A stretch of 64,000 nt of DNA, taken from contig NZ_FOUK01000005.1 of the NCBI RefSeq assembly GCF_900114845.1, positions 314,339 to 378,338 on the forward strand, read 5' to 3'. Shown here one piece after another: positions 7,841 through 16,262 of this stretch (position 1 is the first letter of the stretch; each line of letters begins with the position of its first letter). The notes under the pieces are model-generated. The model was not told the DNA's origin, made no database searches, and was given only the letters and a program-made list of their open reading frames with translations. The stretch comes from Pimelobacter simplex (lineage in GTDB: Bacteria > Actinomycetota > Actinomycetes > Propionibacteriales > Nocardioidaceae). A program made the translations under genes and the position numbers.

Positions 7841-8704
7841 ATGTCCTCCCCGCGCCCTCCGAGCCCCGCCGGGCGCGGGAGCGCCCCGCGCGGACCGCTC
7901 CCGCCGTCGGTCTACTGGCGGCGCCGGGTGTTCGTGCTCGGCGTGGCCTTCGCGCTCGTGTTCATCATCGCGCGCTGGCTCACCGCCGGCAGCGACGGAT
8001 CGTCCGACGACACCGACACCGCCGCACAGGCGGGCAGCGGGGTGTCCGCGACGCAGACGGTGACCGCGGGTGAGGGGGCCGACGGGAAGGCCGGGACCGA
8101 CGGCACGTCGGCGACCGGCGACGCCGATGGCAAGGGCGGCAAGGGCAGCACCGACGGCACCGACGGCACCGGCGGTACGCCGACCGGACCCGTCGGCCCC
8201 ACCACGCCCACGCTCGCCGCGCCCCAGGGGACCTGCGAGGCGTCGGACGTCATCGTCACGCCGTCGGTCGCCGAGGGCGCCGTCGCTGGCCGCGACGTCC
8301 CCCTGCGCCTCTCGCTCCAGACCCGGACCTCCGAGGCCTGCACCTGGAAGATCGCCCCCTCGACCCTGACCGTCCGGATCGCCCAGGACGGCACCAGCGT
8401 GTGGACCACCCGTCAGTGCCCGCGTGCGGTGACCCGTCAGTCGGTCGTCGTCCGGCGCCAGGTGGCGACCGTCGTCCAGCTGACCTGGAAGGAGGCCCGC
8501 GAGTCCACCGACGGCTGCACCAACCGCGGCGACTGGGTCGGCCCCGGGGAGTTCTCGATCGCCGCCGCCGCGCTCGGCGGGGAGCCGGCCGAGGCCGAGT
8601 TCCGGCTCGGGAAGCCGACCGCCGAGACGATCCGGGTGACGCCGACGCCGCCGGACCCGGACGCCACCCGCAAGCCCAAGAAGTCCAAGACGCCGGTCAA
8701 CTGA
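7841..8704 (+). CDS. Membrane-anchored extracytoplasmic protein of unknown function
   Basis: 287 residues. A basic proline-rich N-terminus is followed by one transmembrane helix (about residues 30-46, VFVLGVAFALVFIIARWL), which suggests N-in, C-out topology. A low-complexity linker rich in Gly, Thr, Asp and Lys (about 50-125) leads to an extracellular domain with four cysteines (GTCEAS, EACTWK, RQCPRA, DGCTNR), possibly two disulfides. The C-terminus is Lys/Pro-rich. The segment ACTWKIAPSTLTVRI recalls domains that bind or shield cell-surface ligands, but I recognise no family. It lies between divergent mutY and convergent disA. Confidence 0.8.
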   Translation: MSSPRPPSPAGRGSAPRGPLPPSVYWRRRVFVLGVAFALVFIIARWLTAGSDGSSDDTDTAAQAGSGVSATQTVTAGEGADGKAGTDGTSATGDADGKGGKGSTDGTDGTGGTPTGPVGPTTPTLAAPQGTCEASDVIVTPSVAEGAVAGRDVPLRLSLQTRTSEACTWKIAPSTLTVRIAQDGTSVWTTRQCPRAVTRQSVVVRRQVATVVQLTWKEARESTDGCTNRGDWVGPGEFSIAAAALGGEPAEAEFRLGKPTAETIRVTPTPPDPDATRKPKKSKTPVN

Positions 8705-8719
8705 GCCCGGCCGGGCCGG

Positions 8720-9793
8720 TCAGACGTAGCGCTCGAGGATGGTCGACTCGGCGAGCCGGCTGAGCCCCTCGCGGACGCTGCGGGCGCGGAGCTCGCCGAC
8801 GCCCTCGACGGCCTGGAGGTCGTCGATCCCGGCGGAGAGCAGCTTCTGCAAGGTGCCGAAGTGGTCGACGAGTCCCTCGACGACGTTGCCGGGCAGGCGC
8901 GGGACCTTGGTCAGCAGGCGGTACCCGCGGGGCGCCACGGCGCCGTCGAGGTGCTCTCCGGTCCCGATGCCGAGGACCTTCGCGACGGCGGAGGGGTCGA
9001 CCAGGTCGGTGGCCGAGAGCAGCTCGAGCTTGCCGAGCAGCTCGAGCGGGTCGCGGCTGCGGCGGCGGGACGGGACGTAGTCGCGGATGACCAGCTCACG
9101 CTCGGTGTCGACGCCGGTGACGAGCTCCTCCAGCTGCAGGGCGAGCAGGCGGCCGTCGGTGCCGAGCTCGAGGACGTAGTCCTCGATCTCGCGGGCGATC
9201 CGGGTGACCATCTCGAGGCGCTGGGCGACCACGGCGACGTCGCGGACGGTGACCAGGTCCTCGATCTCCAGGGCTGAGAGCGTGCTGGAGACCTCGTCGA
9301 GGCGCAGCTTGTAGCGCTCCAGGGTGGCCAGCGCCTGGTTGGCGCGGGAGAGGATCTGGCCGGAGTCCTCGAGGACGTGACGGGTGTCCCCGACGTACGC
9401 CGCGATGATCTGCATCGACTGCGAGACCGAGATGACCGGGTGGCCGGTCTGTTTGGCGACGCGGTCCGCGGTGCGGTGCCGGGTGCCGGTCTCCTCGGAG
9501 GGGATGCTCTGGTCGGGCATCAGGTGGACCGCGGCCCGGACGATCCGGCCGACGCCTGCATCGACGATGATCGCGCCGTCCATCTTGGCCAGCTCGCGCA
9601 GCCCGGTGGCGGTGAAGGGGACGTCGAGCTCGAAACCGCCGGTGCAGAGGCTGTCGACCAGCTTGTCCCGGCCGAGCACGATCAGCGCTCCGGTGCGGCC
9701 GCGGAGGATCCGTTCGAGTCCGTCGCGCAGGGGCGTGCCCGGGGCGATCGACGCGAGAGCCTCGCGGAGTCGGGGGTCGGCCGACGTGACCAC
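8720..9793 (-). CDS. disA: DNA integrity scanning diadenylate cyclase
   Basis: Condenses two ATP into cyclic di-AMP and scans DNA for branched structures, linking damage to a second messenger. The 357-residue product has the N-terminal DAC domain with DGA (about 72-74) and RHRTA (about 105-109), a central helical spine and a C-terminal helix-hairpin-helix domain (LQAVEGVGELRARSVREGL). The start is GTG at 9793, preceded by GAGGAG. It lies downstream of radA on the same strand, 126 bases away, the usual actinobacterial pairing; RadA is a known functional partner of DisA. Confidence 0.96.
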   Translation of the reverse strand: MVTSADPRLREALASIAPGTPLRDGLERILRGRTGALIVLGRDKLVDSLCTGGFELDVPFTATGLRELAKMDGAIIVDAGVGRIVRAAVHLMPDQSIPSEETGTRHRTADRVAKQTGHPVISVSQSMQIIAAYVGDTRHVLEDSGQILSRANQALATLERYKLRLDEVSSTLSALEIEDLVTVRDVAVVAQRLEMVTRIAREIEDYVLELGTDGRLLALQLEELVTGVDTERELVIRDYVPSRRRSRDPLELLGKLELLSATDLVDPSAVAKVLGIGTGEHLDGAVAPRGYRLLTKVPRLPGNVVEGLVDHFGTLQKLLSAGIDDLQAVEGVGELRARSVREGLSRLAESTILERYV

Positions 9794-9919
9794 GCGCGCT
9801 CCTCCTCATCGTTGGCCGCCGGTGGCGGCGCGCGCCCTGGTGGGCGTCTTGGCTCGTACCTTATCCGCGACCGGGGTCGATCACGCGCCCGATATTCAGT
9901 TGTCGGTGCGGAATTGCGC

Positions 9920-11359
9920 TCATTCGCTCCCGTCGATCACCTCCAGGGCGTGCTTCGTGCGGCGGTCGAGGTTGAGCAGCCGCAGGGCGCTGATGACGTC
10001 CGGCGCCTCGATCACCCGCATGCCGTCGATCATGCGGTCGCTCGAGGGACGGCGGACGCCCTGGGCGGTGCCGGGGTCGGCCGGCACGATGGCCAGGGCG
10101 AACCCGAGCCGGGCGGCCTCGGCCAGCCGCTGGGGCAGGTCGCGGACCCGGCGCAGCTCGCCGGACAGCCCGATCTCGCCCATCGCGACCACGCCGGCTG
10201 GCGGCGCGGACACGAAGTGGGCCGAGGCGACGGCGACCGCCAGCGCGAGGTCGGCGGCGGGGTCGGTGAGGCGGGCGCCACCGACCGTCGAGGCGAAGAC
10301 GTCGTGCTGGTGGAGCCGCACGTCGCAGTGCTGCTGGAGCACGGCGAGCACCATGGCGAGCCGGGAGCTGTCGATGCCCGACGTCGTCCGCCGCGGCCGC
10401 TCGTTGGGGGAGATGGTGACCAGGCCCTGGACCTCGGCCAGCAGCGGCCGGCGCCCCTCCATCGAGACCGCGATGCAGGTGCCGGGCACCCGGCCGTGGT
10501 GCCGCTCGACGAAGATGCCGGTCGGGTCGTCGACGGCCCGGATGCCGTCGGGGCCCAGGTCGAAGCAGCCGACCTCGTCGACCGGCCCGAAGCGGTTCTT
10601 GACCGCGCGGAGCATGCGGAAGCGCGAGTTGCGGTCGCCCTCGAAGTGGAGGACGACGTCGACGAGGTGCTCCAGCACGCGGGGGCCGGCGATGCCGCCG
10701 TCCTTGGTGACGTGGCCGATCATCACGATGGTGATGTCGCGGCTCTTGGCCATGCGCACCAGCGCCTGGGCGACCTCCTTGACCTGGGTGACGCCGCCGG
10801 GGACGCCCTCGACGCCGGAGGCACTGATCGTCTGGACCGAGTCGATGACGACCGTCGCGGGGCGCACCTCCTCGATGTGGGTCAGCACGGCGCCCAGGTC
10901 GGTCTCGGCCGCGAGGTAGAGCTGGTCCTCGAGCGCGTTGGTCCGGTCGGCCCGCAGCCGGACCTGGGCCGCCGACTCCTCGCCGGTGACGTAGAGCGTG
11001 CGCCGGGACCCGGCCGCCGTGCGCGCGGCCACCTCGAGCAGCAGCGTCGACTTGCCGACGCCCGGCTCACCGGCCAGCAGCACCGCGGCGCCGGGCACCA
11101 GCCCGCCGCCGAGCACCCGGTCGAGCTCGGCCACGCCGGAGGGATGGTGCACCGCGCGGTCGGCGGAGACCTGCGCGATCGGCACCGCGGCCGTGGTGAC
11201 CGGAGCGGCCGCCGTACGGCTCGAGACGCCGGCCGCGGCGACGGCGACCTCGGACACCGAGCCCCAGGCCTGGCACTCGCCGCAGCGCCCCACCCACTTC
11301 GCCGTCGTCCAGCCGCACTCGCCGCAGCGGTAAGTCGAACGTGTTTTCGAACCAGCCAT
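9920..11359 (-). CDS. radA: DNA repair protein RadA
   Basis: A RecA-like helicase that drives branch migration in recombination. The 479-residue product has an N-terminal C4 zinc finger (CGECGWTTAKWVGRCGEC, about 12-29), Walker A GEPGVGKST at about 97-105, the RadA-specific KNRFG motif and a C-terminal Lon-protease-like domain. The start at 11359 gives MAGSKTRSTYRCGEC, the usual N-terminus; a longer frame to 11554 runs through the divergent regulator and is rejected. A TACTGT box eight bases upstream suggests a leaderless transcript. Confidence 0.95.
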   Translation of the reverse strand: MAGSKTRSTYRCGECGWTTAKWVGRCGECQAWGSVSEVAVAAAGVSSRTAAAPVTTAAVPIAQVSADRAVHHPSGVAELDRVLGGGLVPGAAVLLAGEPGVGKSTLLLEVAARTAAGSRRTLYVTGEESAAQVRLRADRTNALEDQLYLAAETDLGAVLTHIEEVRPATVVIDSVQTISASGVEGVPGGVTQVKEVAQALVRMAKSRDITIVMIGHVTKDGGIAGPRVLEHLVDVVLHFEGDRNSRFRMLRAVKNRFGPVDEVGCFDLGPDGIRAVDDPTGIFVERHHGRVPGTCIAVSMEGRRPLLAEVQGLVTISPNERPRRTTSGIDSSRLAMVLAVLQQHCDVRLHQHDVFASTVGGARLTDPAADLALAVAVASAHFVSAPPAGVVAMGEIGLSGELRRVRDLPQRLAEAARLGFALAIVPADPGTAQGVRRPSSDRMIDGMRVIEAPDVISALRLLNLDRRTKHALEVIDGSE

Positions 11360-11366
11360 GGGCACG

Positions 11367-11372
11367 ACAGTA
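11367..11372 (-). promoter_or_regulatory. -10 box (TACTGT) of a probable leaderless radA promoter
   Basis: On the minus strand TACTGT fits TANNNT and ends eight bases before the radA ATG. No Shine-Dalgarno sequence is visible. Confidence 0.45.
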
Positions 11373-11441
11373 GAGCAGGGGGCCGACGGAACCCTCCTGG
11401 CGCGCGGTGGCTGTGGAGAACGGCATGGGAGAATCGCGCCT

Positions 11442-12482
11442 GTGGACAGCTCGCGGACCCCGGCGACCCTCGCTGACGTCGCGGAGCGGGCGGGTGTGTC
11501 CCGGCAGACCGTGTCCAACGCGATCAACAACCCCGACCTGCTGCGCGCGGACACCCTGGCCCGGGTGCGCGACGCGATCGAGGTCCTCGACTACACGCCC
11601 AACCAGGCCGCTCGCCACCTGCGAACCCGCTCGTCGCACCTGATCGGGATGCGCCTTGCGCCGGTCCAGGAGTTCACCGCGAGCGCGACCACCGACCGGT
11701 TCGTGCACGCGCTCGTCGAGGCCTCGCGCGAGGCCGGCTACCACGTCCTGCTGTTCTCGGGCGGGCGCGTGGCCGAGGGGGAGCGGCCCGACCCCCTCGG
11801 CGGGTACGACGACCTGCTCCGCTCGACCTCGGTCGACGCCTTCGTCGTCACCGACACCTACCTCGGCAACCCGCAGACGGTCGGGCTGACCTTGCGCCGC
11901 GCGCCGTTCGTGGCCTTCGGCCGCCCCTGGGACGACGCCGGCGCGGCCCACCCCTGGGTCGACGTCGACGGCGCGGCCGGCGTCCAGGCCGCCACCGAGC
12001 ACCTGCGCGAGCGCGGCCACGAGCGGATCGCGTGGATCGGCTGGCAGCCCGGCTCGCGGATCGGCGAGGACCGCCGTGCCGGCTGGCACCGCACCATGGC
12101 GACCCACGGGCTCTCGACCACCGGCCTGGAGGCGGCGGTCGACGACACCGTCGACGCCGGCCGCGAGGCCGCCGCGGCGCTGCTCGCCGCGAGCGGTCCG
12201 ACGGCGTTCGTGTGCGCGTCGGACACGCTGGCGGTCGGCGTCCTGCATGCGCTGGGGGAGCGGGGGCTGGCGCCGGGGCGCGACGTGGCGGTCGTCGGCT
12301 TCGACGACTCGCAGGTGGCGCAGGTGATGGGCCTGACGTCGGTGCGCCAGCCGCTCGAGGAGGTCGCGGTGCAGCTGGTCGCGGCGCTGCAGGCGCTGCT
12401 CTCGCCGGGGCACGTGACGGCGCCGGGGGTGCTGCTCGAGCCGCGGCTCGAGGTGCGGCGCTCCACGACCGGTGAGTACTGA
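11442..12482 (+). CDS. LacI-family transcriptional regulator
   Basis: 346 residues. The N-terminal helix-turn-helix TLADVAERAGVSRQTVSNAI and hinge LRTRSSHLIGMRL are typical of LacI-family repressors, followed by a periplasmic-binding-protein-like effector domain ending LTSVRQPLEEVA. The start is GTG at 11442: the conserved region begins directly after it and GGGAG lies about ten bases upstream; an ATG at 11358 would overlap radA. No sugar transporter or glycosidase lies beside it, so its effector and targets are unknown. The downstream phospholipase-D-like gene is a possible target only by position. Confidence 0.9.
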   Translation: MDSSRTPATLADVAERAGVSRQTVSNAINNPDLLRADTLARVRDAIEVLDYTPNQAARHLRTRSSHLIGMRLAPVQEFTASATTDRFVHALVEASREAGYHVLLFSGGRVAEGERPDPLGGYDDLLRSTSVDAFVVTDTYLGNPQTVGLTLRRAPFVAFGRPWDDAGAAHPWVDVDGAAGVQAATEHLRERGHERIAWIGWQPGSRIGEDRRAGWHRTMATHGLSTTGLEAAVDDTVDAGREAAAALLAASGPTAFVCASDTLAVGVLHALGERGLAPGRDVAVVGFDDSQVAQVMGLTSVRQPLEEVAVQLVAALQALLSPGHVTAPGVLLEPRLEVRRSTTGEY

Positions 12483-12555
12483 CCTCGACTTTCTGATCCT
12501 CTGGCAAGAACGGGCGCGAAATGCCTTTTGTTGGAGACAGGTCCCGGCTTAACGT

Positions 12556-12584
12556 CTTCTTTCCGTCCCCCTATCGGAAAGAAG
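12556..12584 (+). promoter_or_regulatory. Inverted repeat covering the ribosome binding site of the phospholipase-D-like gene
   Basis: CTTCTTTCCG (12556-12565) is perfectly complementary to CGGAAAGAAG (12575-12584), with a nine-base loop. The right arm contains the only plausible ribosome binding site (GGAAAGAAG), six bases before the ATG at 12591. In RNA the stem would hide the site. A possible -10 (TAACGT, 12550-12555) would start transcription inside the left arm, in which case the repeat would act as DNA, for example as an operator. Confidence 0.55.
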
Positions 12585-12590
12585 ATCTCG

Positions 12591-13808
12591 ATGACTCCAC
12601 CCCTGACTCGCCGTCCGCATCGGCTCCGGAGGCTCCTTGTCGCCCCCCTTGCCGCGGGGTTGGCGCTGGCCGCCTCGCTGGCCATGCCGACCTCCAGCAG
12701 TCCTGCGTCGGCGGCGACTGAGGCTCCGACCGTGCAAGCGGCCACGGCTGCGGCCCTCGCCGCACCCGGCTCCTGCCAGACCTCCGGCTCCTGGGAGATC
12801 TGCTTCCAAGATCTGAGCGACACCGAGTCGATCATCATCGACAAGATCGTCGGCTTGGTGAATGCGACGCAGGGGGCTGGAGACCAGATCCGGCTCAACA
12901 CCTACAACTTCACGGGAGGCACCGCTCCCGTCCTCGCCCTCGCCACGGCGCTCAAGGACGCGAAGACCCGTGGCGTCGACGTCCGGCTCGTCCTCGATGA
13001 CTCGGCGAGGAGCGGCACGGTGGGCAGCGGTCTCATCAGCAGCGGCATCCCGGTCAAGTACTGCGCCCCTGATGTGTCGTGCATTCCCAGCGACAACAGT
13101 GCCGGCAACGGCTTCATCGATCACTCGAAGTTCGCGACCTTCAAGTCCACCGTGAACGGCGTGACGTCCTACACGTCGGTGGTGACGTCGATGAACTTCG
13201 TGCCGAACCAGCACCGCACCTACTACCAGAACCTGGTGATCCGGCGCGGCGACGTCGACATGTACAACGGCCTGAACGCCTATTGGAACAGCCTCAACGC
13301 CGGTGCCTGGGGTGCCGGCATCCCGGCCAACCGGGTGATCAACCAGACGGGCTGGAACGCGATCCTGATGCCCCAGGACGGTGACCCCGTCGCCAAGTGG
13401 CTCAACGCCATCACGGGCTGCAGTCCCGATCACCGTCGGATCTTCCTGATGGCCTCGACACTCAAGATCGGAACGCGCACGGCTGTCGGTGCTGCGCTCA
13501 AGCGACTGCGGAACATGGACTGCAACGTCCGGGTCATCGCGATCGACAACGACAATCCGTGTGCGGGGATGAGCTCATACATCGAGCAGAACCGGACGGT
13601 TCGGGTTCCGGCCCACGACAAGGTGCTCGTCGTCGACGCGCTCCTCAACGGGCAGCCCTACAAGACGACCTGGACCGGTAGCGCGAACATCGTCTACAAC
13701 GCCATCCGCGGCAGCGACGAGATGATGCTGCGGATCGAGGACGATGCGGTGGCCGACATGTACGTCGCGCGGTTCCAGACTCTGTTCGCCAAGGGCACTG
13801 CGTGCTGA
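12591..13808 (+). CDS. Secreted phospholipase-D-like (HKD) protein
   Basis: 405 residues with a signal peptide (basic start RRPHRLRR, a hydrophobic stretch, then an Ala/Ser-rich cleavage region near residue 40). Two HKD-like halves are visible: HSKFATFK followed by SMNF, and HDKVLVVD followed by GSAN, the active-site layout of the phospholipase D superfamily (phospholipases, nucleases and transferases). Substrate is unknown. Several cysteines fit an extracellular protein. Codon third positions look less GC-rich than in neighbours, so recent acquisition is possible. The ATG at 12591 begins the signal peptide; an in-frame ATG at 12528 would spoil it. Confidence 0.85.
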   Translation: MTPPLTRRPHRLRRLLVAPLAAGLALAASLAMPTSSSPASAATEAPTVQAATAAALAAPGSCQTSGSWEICFQDLSDTESIIIDKIVGLVNATQGAGDQIRLNTYNFTGGTAPVLALATALKDAKTRGVDVRLVLDDSARSGTVGSGLISSGIPVKYCAPDVSCIPSDNSAGNGFIDHSKFATFKSTVNGVTSYTSVVTSMNFVPNQHRTYYQNLVIRRGDVDMYNGLNAYWNSLNAGAWGAGIPANRVINQTGWNAILMPQDGDPVAKWLNAITGCSPDHRRIFLMASTLKIGTRTAVGAALKRLRNMDCNVRVIAIDNDNPCAGMSSYIEQNRTVRVPAHDKVLVVDALLNGQPYKTTWTGSANIVYNAIRGSDEMMLRIEDDAVADMYVARFQTLFAKGTAC

Positions 13809-13813
13809 GTCGG

Positions 13814-14497
13814 CTACCAACCTCGTGACCACAGGTTGACCGCATAGTCGACCTCGAGGCCGTGGTGGCGGCCCAAGAACTCGTCCGCGACCTCCGGAGC
13901 GAACTCGATCCGCACCACGGCCTCGAGGTCGGCGCGGGTCTCGAAGCGCCAGCCCATGTCGACGCGGTCGAGGGTCCAGCCGCGGATGCTCCAGAAGCGC
14001 TCGACGGTCTCGGGCGGCTCGAGGTGAGGGTAGCCGTGGCGGAACCAGCCGCCGAAGGTCGAGCGGGAGGCGTCGTTGTCGATGATCATCGCGACCCCGC
14101 CCCGGCGTACGACGCGGTCGAGCTCGACGAGCCCCGGCTCGCAGCCGGGGCCGAAGAAGTAGGCCCAGCGGGCGTGGACGACATCGACCGAGGCGTCGGG
14201 GAGGGGGATCTCCTGGGCGGTGCCGGGGAGCACCTCGGCGCCGGTGACGCCGCGGGTGCGGAGCCGGCGGGCGGCGAGCCTCGCGAGGCCGGGGTGGGGC
14301 TCGACACCGATCACGCGCGCGGCGGTCTCGGCGAAACGGGGCAGGTGGAAGCCGGTGCCGCAGCCGAGGTCGAGGACGGTCCGGCCGGTCCAGTCGGCGC
14401 GCGACCGCATCGCCGTCCAGAGACGGTCGTCGGGGTCGGCGGCGCGGTTCTCGAGCTCGTACGTCGCCGTGTGGTGCCAGATGTTGGGGCTCGGGAT
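13814..14497 (-). CDS. Class I SAM-dependent methyltransferase
   Basis: About 227 residues. The SAM-binding motif VLDLGCGTGFHLPRF, the acidic motif II GVEPHPGL and VVHARWAYFFGPGCEPG define a class I methyltransferase; the substrate is unknown. The N-terminus PSPNIWHHTATYELENRA is characteristic of an actinobacterial family that normally begins MPSPNIW. Here the M position is ATC (14497-14495). The only other upstream candidate is CTG at 14518, overlapping the TGA of the upstream gene. The first ATG (14410) would remove about 29 residues that look conserved. The stop lies five bases from the convergent phospholipase-D-like gene. Confidence 0.8.
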   Translation of the reverse strand: MPSPNIWHHTATYELENRAADPDDRLWTAMRSRADWTGRTVLDLGCGTGFHLPRFAETAARVIGVEPHPGLARLAARRLRTRGVTGAEVLPGTAQEIPLPDASVDVVHARWAYFFGPGCEPGLVELDRVVRRGGVAMIIDNDASRSTFGGWFRHGYPHLEPPETVERFWSIRGWTLDRVDMGWRFETRADLEAVVRIEFAPEVADEFLGRHHGLEVDYAVNLWSRGW

Positions 14498-14514
14498 GGC
14501 CCCGGGGACCGGCT

Positions 14515-15171
14515 TCAGATGCGGACGATGCCGTTGGGCGTCAGCACCTGCGCGGCGAGGATGCCGGGCGTGCCGTGGGGGGCGACCCACTCGACCTTGA
14601 CGTCCTCGAGCGGGGCCTCGACGGTCTCGCCGAGCCACTCGCTGACCCGCTGCGGGTCGCCGGCGATCTCGATGCCGGCGAGCGAGACGGTGCCGTCGGC
14701 GCCGGTCGAGGGGTGCAGGTCGGACGGGATGTCCCACTGCAGGAAGAACGGCAGCTGGGGGTCGGCGATGAGGCCGTTGATGCCGATCTGCTTCCAGCGC
14801 AGCTCGGTGCCGTCGGGGCGGTGCCGCGAGCCCGGGACGGCGGGGCGGCCGAGGCGCTCCTCGACGACCGCGATGTCGGGGACCGCGACGGCCCAGCCGA
14901 GCCAGCCGCCGCCAAGGGCGGAGCGGGCCTTCACGGCCTGGCCGAAGGGGGCCTTGTCGGACGCCGGGTGGTCGAGTGCCTCGACGACCTCGAGGTACGT
15001 GCCGTCGGTGAGCGGCAGGATCATGTTGCGCGTGCCGAAGCGGGGGTGCACGCCGCCGTCGACGAATTCACGGCCGATCGCTGTGCCCAGGCGGGCCGCG
15101 GTGCTCGCGAGTCCGTCGGGACCTGCCGCGTAGGAGAGATGGTCGAGGCGCATGCCAGACATTCTGAGCAT
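14515..15171 (-). CDS. Glyoxalase-like (VOC superfamily) protein
   Basis: About 218 residues. MRLDHLSYAAGPDGL at the start and the later GTRNMILPLTDGTYLEVVEAL and GWLGWAVAVPDI segments match the glyoxalase_3-like branch of the vicinal oxygen chelate fold. Substrate is unknown. Starts at 15171, 15162 and 15153 are in frame; I chose 15171 because GGAGG lies nine bases upstream, though the conserved part begins at 15153. It is followed at once by the methyltransferase. Confidence 0.78.
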   Translation of the reverse strand: MLRMSGMRLDHLSYAAGPDGLASTAARLGTAIGREFVDGGVHPRFGTRNMILPLTDGTYLEVVEALDHPASDKAPFGQAVKARSALGGGWLGWAVAVPDIAVVEERLGRPAVPGSRHRPDGTELRWKQIGINGLIADPQLPFFLQWDIPSDLHPSTGADGTVSLAGIEIAGDPQRVSEWLGETVEAPLEDVKVEWVAPHGTPGILAAQVLTPNGIVRI

Positions 15172-15280
15172 GCCGGCAGACCTCCGACGAATCGGGGTCG
15201 TTGTCTCTTGATGTCGAGAGGTGCGGGAGCGGAACCGACAGGCGCGACCACCGACCACGCGGCGAGGTGCGAACCGCCCG

Positions 15281-16042
15281 TCAGCGCGGGTCTGCGGGGT
15301 GCAGGGCGAGGGCGGACCGCGAGCGCAGGTGGGCCTCGCAGTGGACCACCAGCTCGTCGTAGGCCTCCTGGCCCATGAGTGCCACGAGCTCGGCCTCGTT
15401 GGTGATGTAGAGCGGCTCGACGGCCACATGGGCCTCGGTGTTGCCCGAGCAGTACCAGTCGAGGTCGTGGCCGCCGGGACCCCAGCCGCGGCGGTCGTAC
15501 TCGGTGATCGTGACCTCGACGTACTCGGTGCCGTCCATCCGCTCGACCTCGCGGAAGGTGCGCCGGATCGGCAGCTGCCAGCACACGTCGGGCTTGGTCT
15601 CGAGCGGGTTGCGGCCGAGCTCGAGCGCGAGCCCGTGCAGGGCGCAGCCGGAGCCTCCGGCGAAGTCGGGCCGGTTCGCGAACACGCACGAGCGCTGGCC
15701 GTTCACCTCGTGCATGCGGGTCTTGCGCTCGCCGTCCTCGTCCTTCTCGACCCAGTCCTTGCGCTTGACCGGGCGTCCGGGGTGGAACTGCCAGTGCGCC
15801 GGGGTGAGCTGGTCGACGAAGCCGGCGACCCGCTTCTCGTCGTCCTTGTCGGCGAAGTGGGCGCCGAGGGTGCAGCAGCCGACGTCGGGGGAGTCGGCGT
15901 AGATGCCGGCACAGCCCTGGCCGAAGATGCAGGTGTACGACGACGTGAGCCAGGTGAGGTCGCAGCGAAGGACCTCGCCCTCGTCGGCGGGATTGGTGAA
16001 CTCCACCCACGCACGGGGGAAGTCGAGCGAGACCTCGGGCAC
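15281..16042 (-). CDS. Conserved cysteine-rich protein of unknown function
   Basis: 253 residues with ten cysteines in a soluble-looking protein: RCDL, TCIFGQGCAG, GCCTLG, SCVF, GCAL, VCWQL, YCSG and HCEA. Such an arrangement suggests bound metal or an iron-sulfur cluster and resembles in style the zinc/iron-chelating YkgJ (UPF0153) proteins, but I cannot assign the family. No signal peptide or membrane helix. The GTG at 16042 gives VPEVSLDFPRAWVEF and has a TACAGT box seven bases upstream; the longer frame to 16297 is low-complexity. It is divergent from the Ppx/GppA gene. Confidence 0.75.
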   Translation of the reverse strand: MPEVSLDFPRAWVEFTNPADEGEVLRCDLTWLTSSYTCIFGQGCAGIYADSPDVGCCTLGAHFADKDDEKRVAGFVDQLTPAHWQFHPGRPVKRKDWVEKDEDGERKTRMHEVNGQRSCVFANRPDFAGGSGCALHGLALELGRNPLETKPDVCWQLPIRRTFREVERMDGTEYVEVTITEYDRRGWGPGGHDLDWYCSGNTEAHVAVEPLYITNEAELVALMGQEAYDELVVHCEAHLRSRSALALHPADPR

Positions 16043-16048
16043 TGGACA

Positions 16049-16054
16049 ACTGTA
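16049..16054 (-). promoter_or_regulatory. -10 box (TACAGT), probable leaderless promoter
   Basis: On the minus strand TACAGT ends seven bases before the GTG at 16042. No ribosome binding site is present. Confidence 0.5.
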
Positions 16055-16249
16055 GTGGCGGGCCGGCTGCGGCCGGAACGCCGGGCGAGGAGGCGGAGGG
16101 AGCGACGAAGGAGCGACCGGAGCCGACGGGAGCGGGGTTGTGGCCGCGCCGCTGTCTTGCCGCCGGCCGGTCGCTCGCCACGCGACCTCGACGGCGCGCG
16201 CGGCAGCGCGGCGGAGCGGAGCGACGACGTGCTCGCGCCATCGGACTAG

Positions 16250-16255
16250 TACCGT
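16250..16255 (+). promoter_or_regulatory. -10 box (TACCGT), probable leaderless promoter
   Basis: TACCGT ends eight bases before the ATG at 16263. A weak GGTGG overlaps the same interval. Confidence 0.45.
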
Positions 16256-16262
16256 TGGTGGC

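Noticed and set aside
11358..11441. Longer LacI-family protein starting at the ATG at 11358
   Set aside because: It would overlap the radA start on the other strand and adds 28 residues with no likeness to the family; the helix-turn-helix begins right after the GTG at 11442.
12500..13808. Mobile island carrying the phospholipase-D-like gene
   Set aside because: Base use looks somewhat different, but there is no integrase, transposase, tRNA or flanking repeat, and the neighbours are ordinary.
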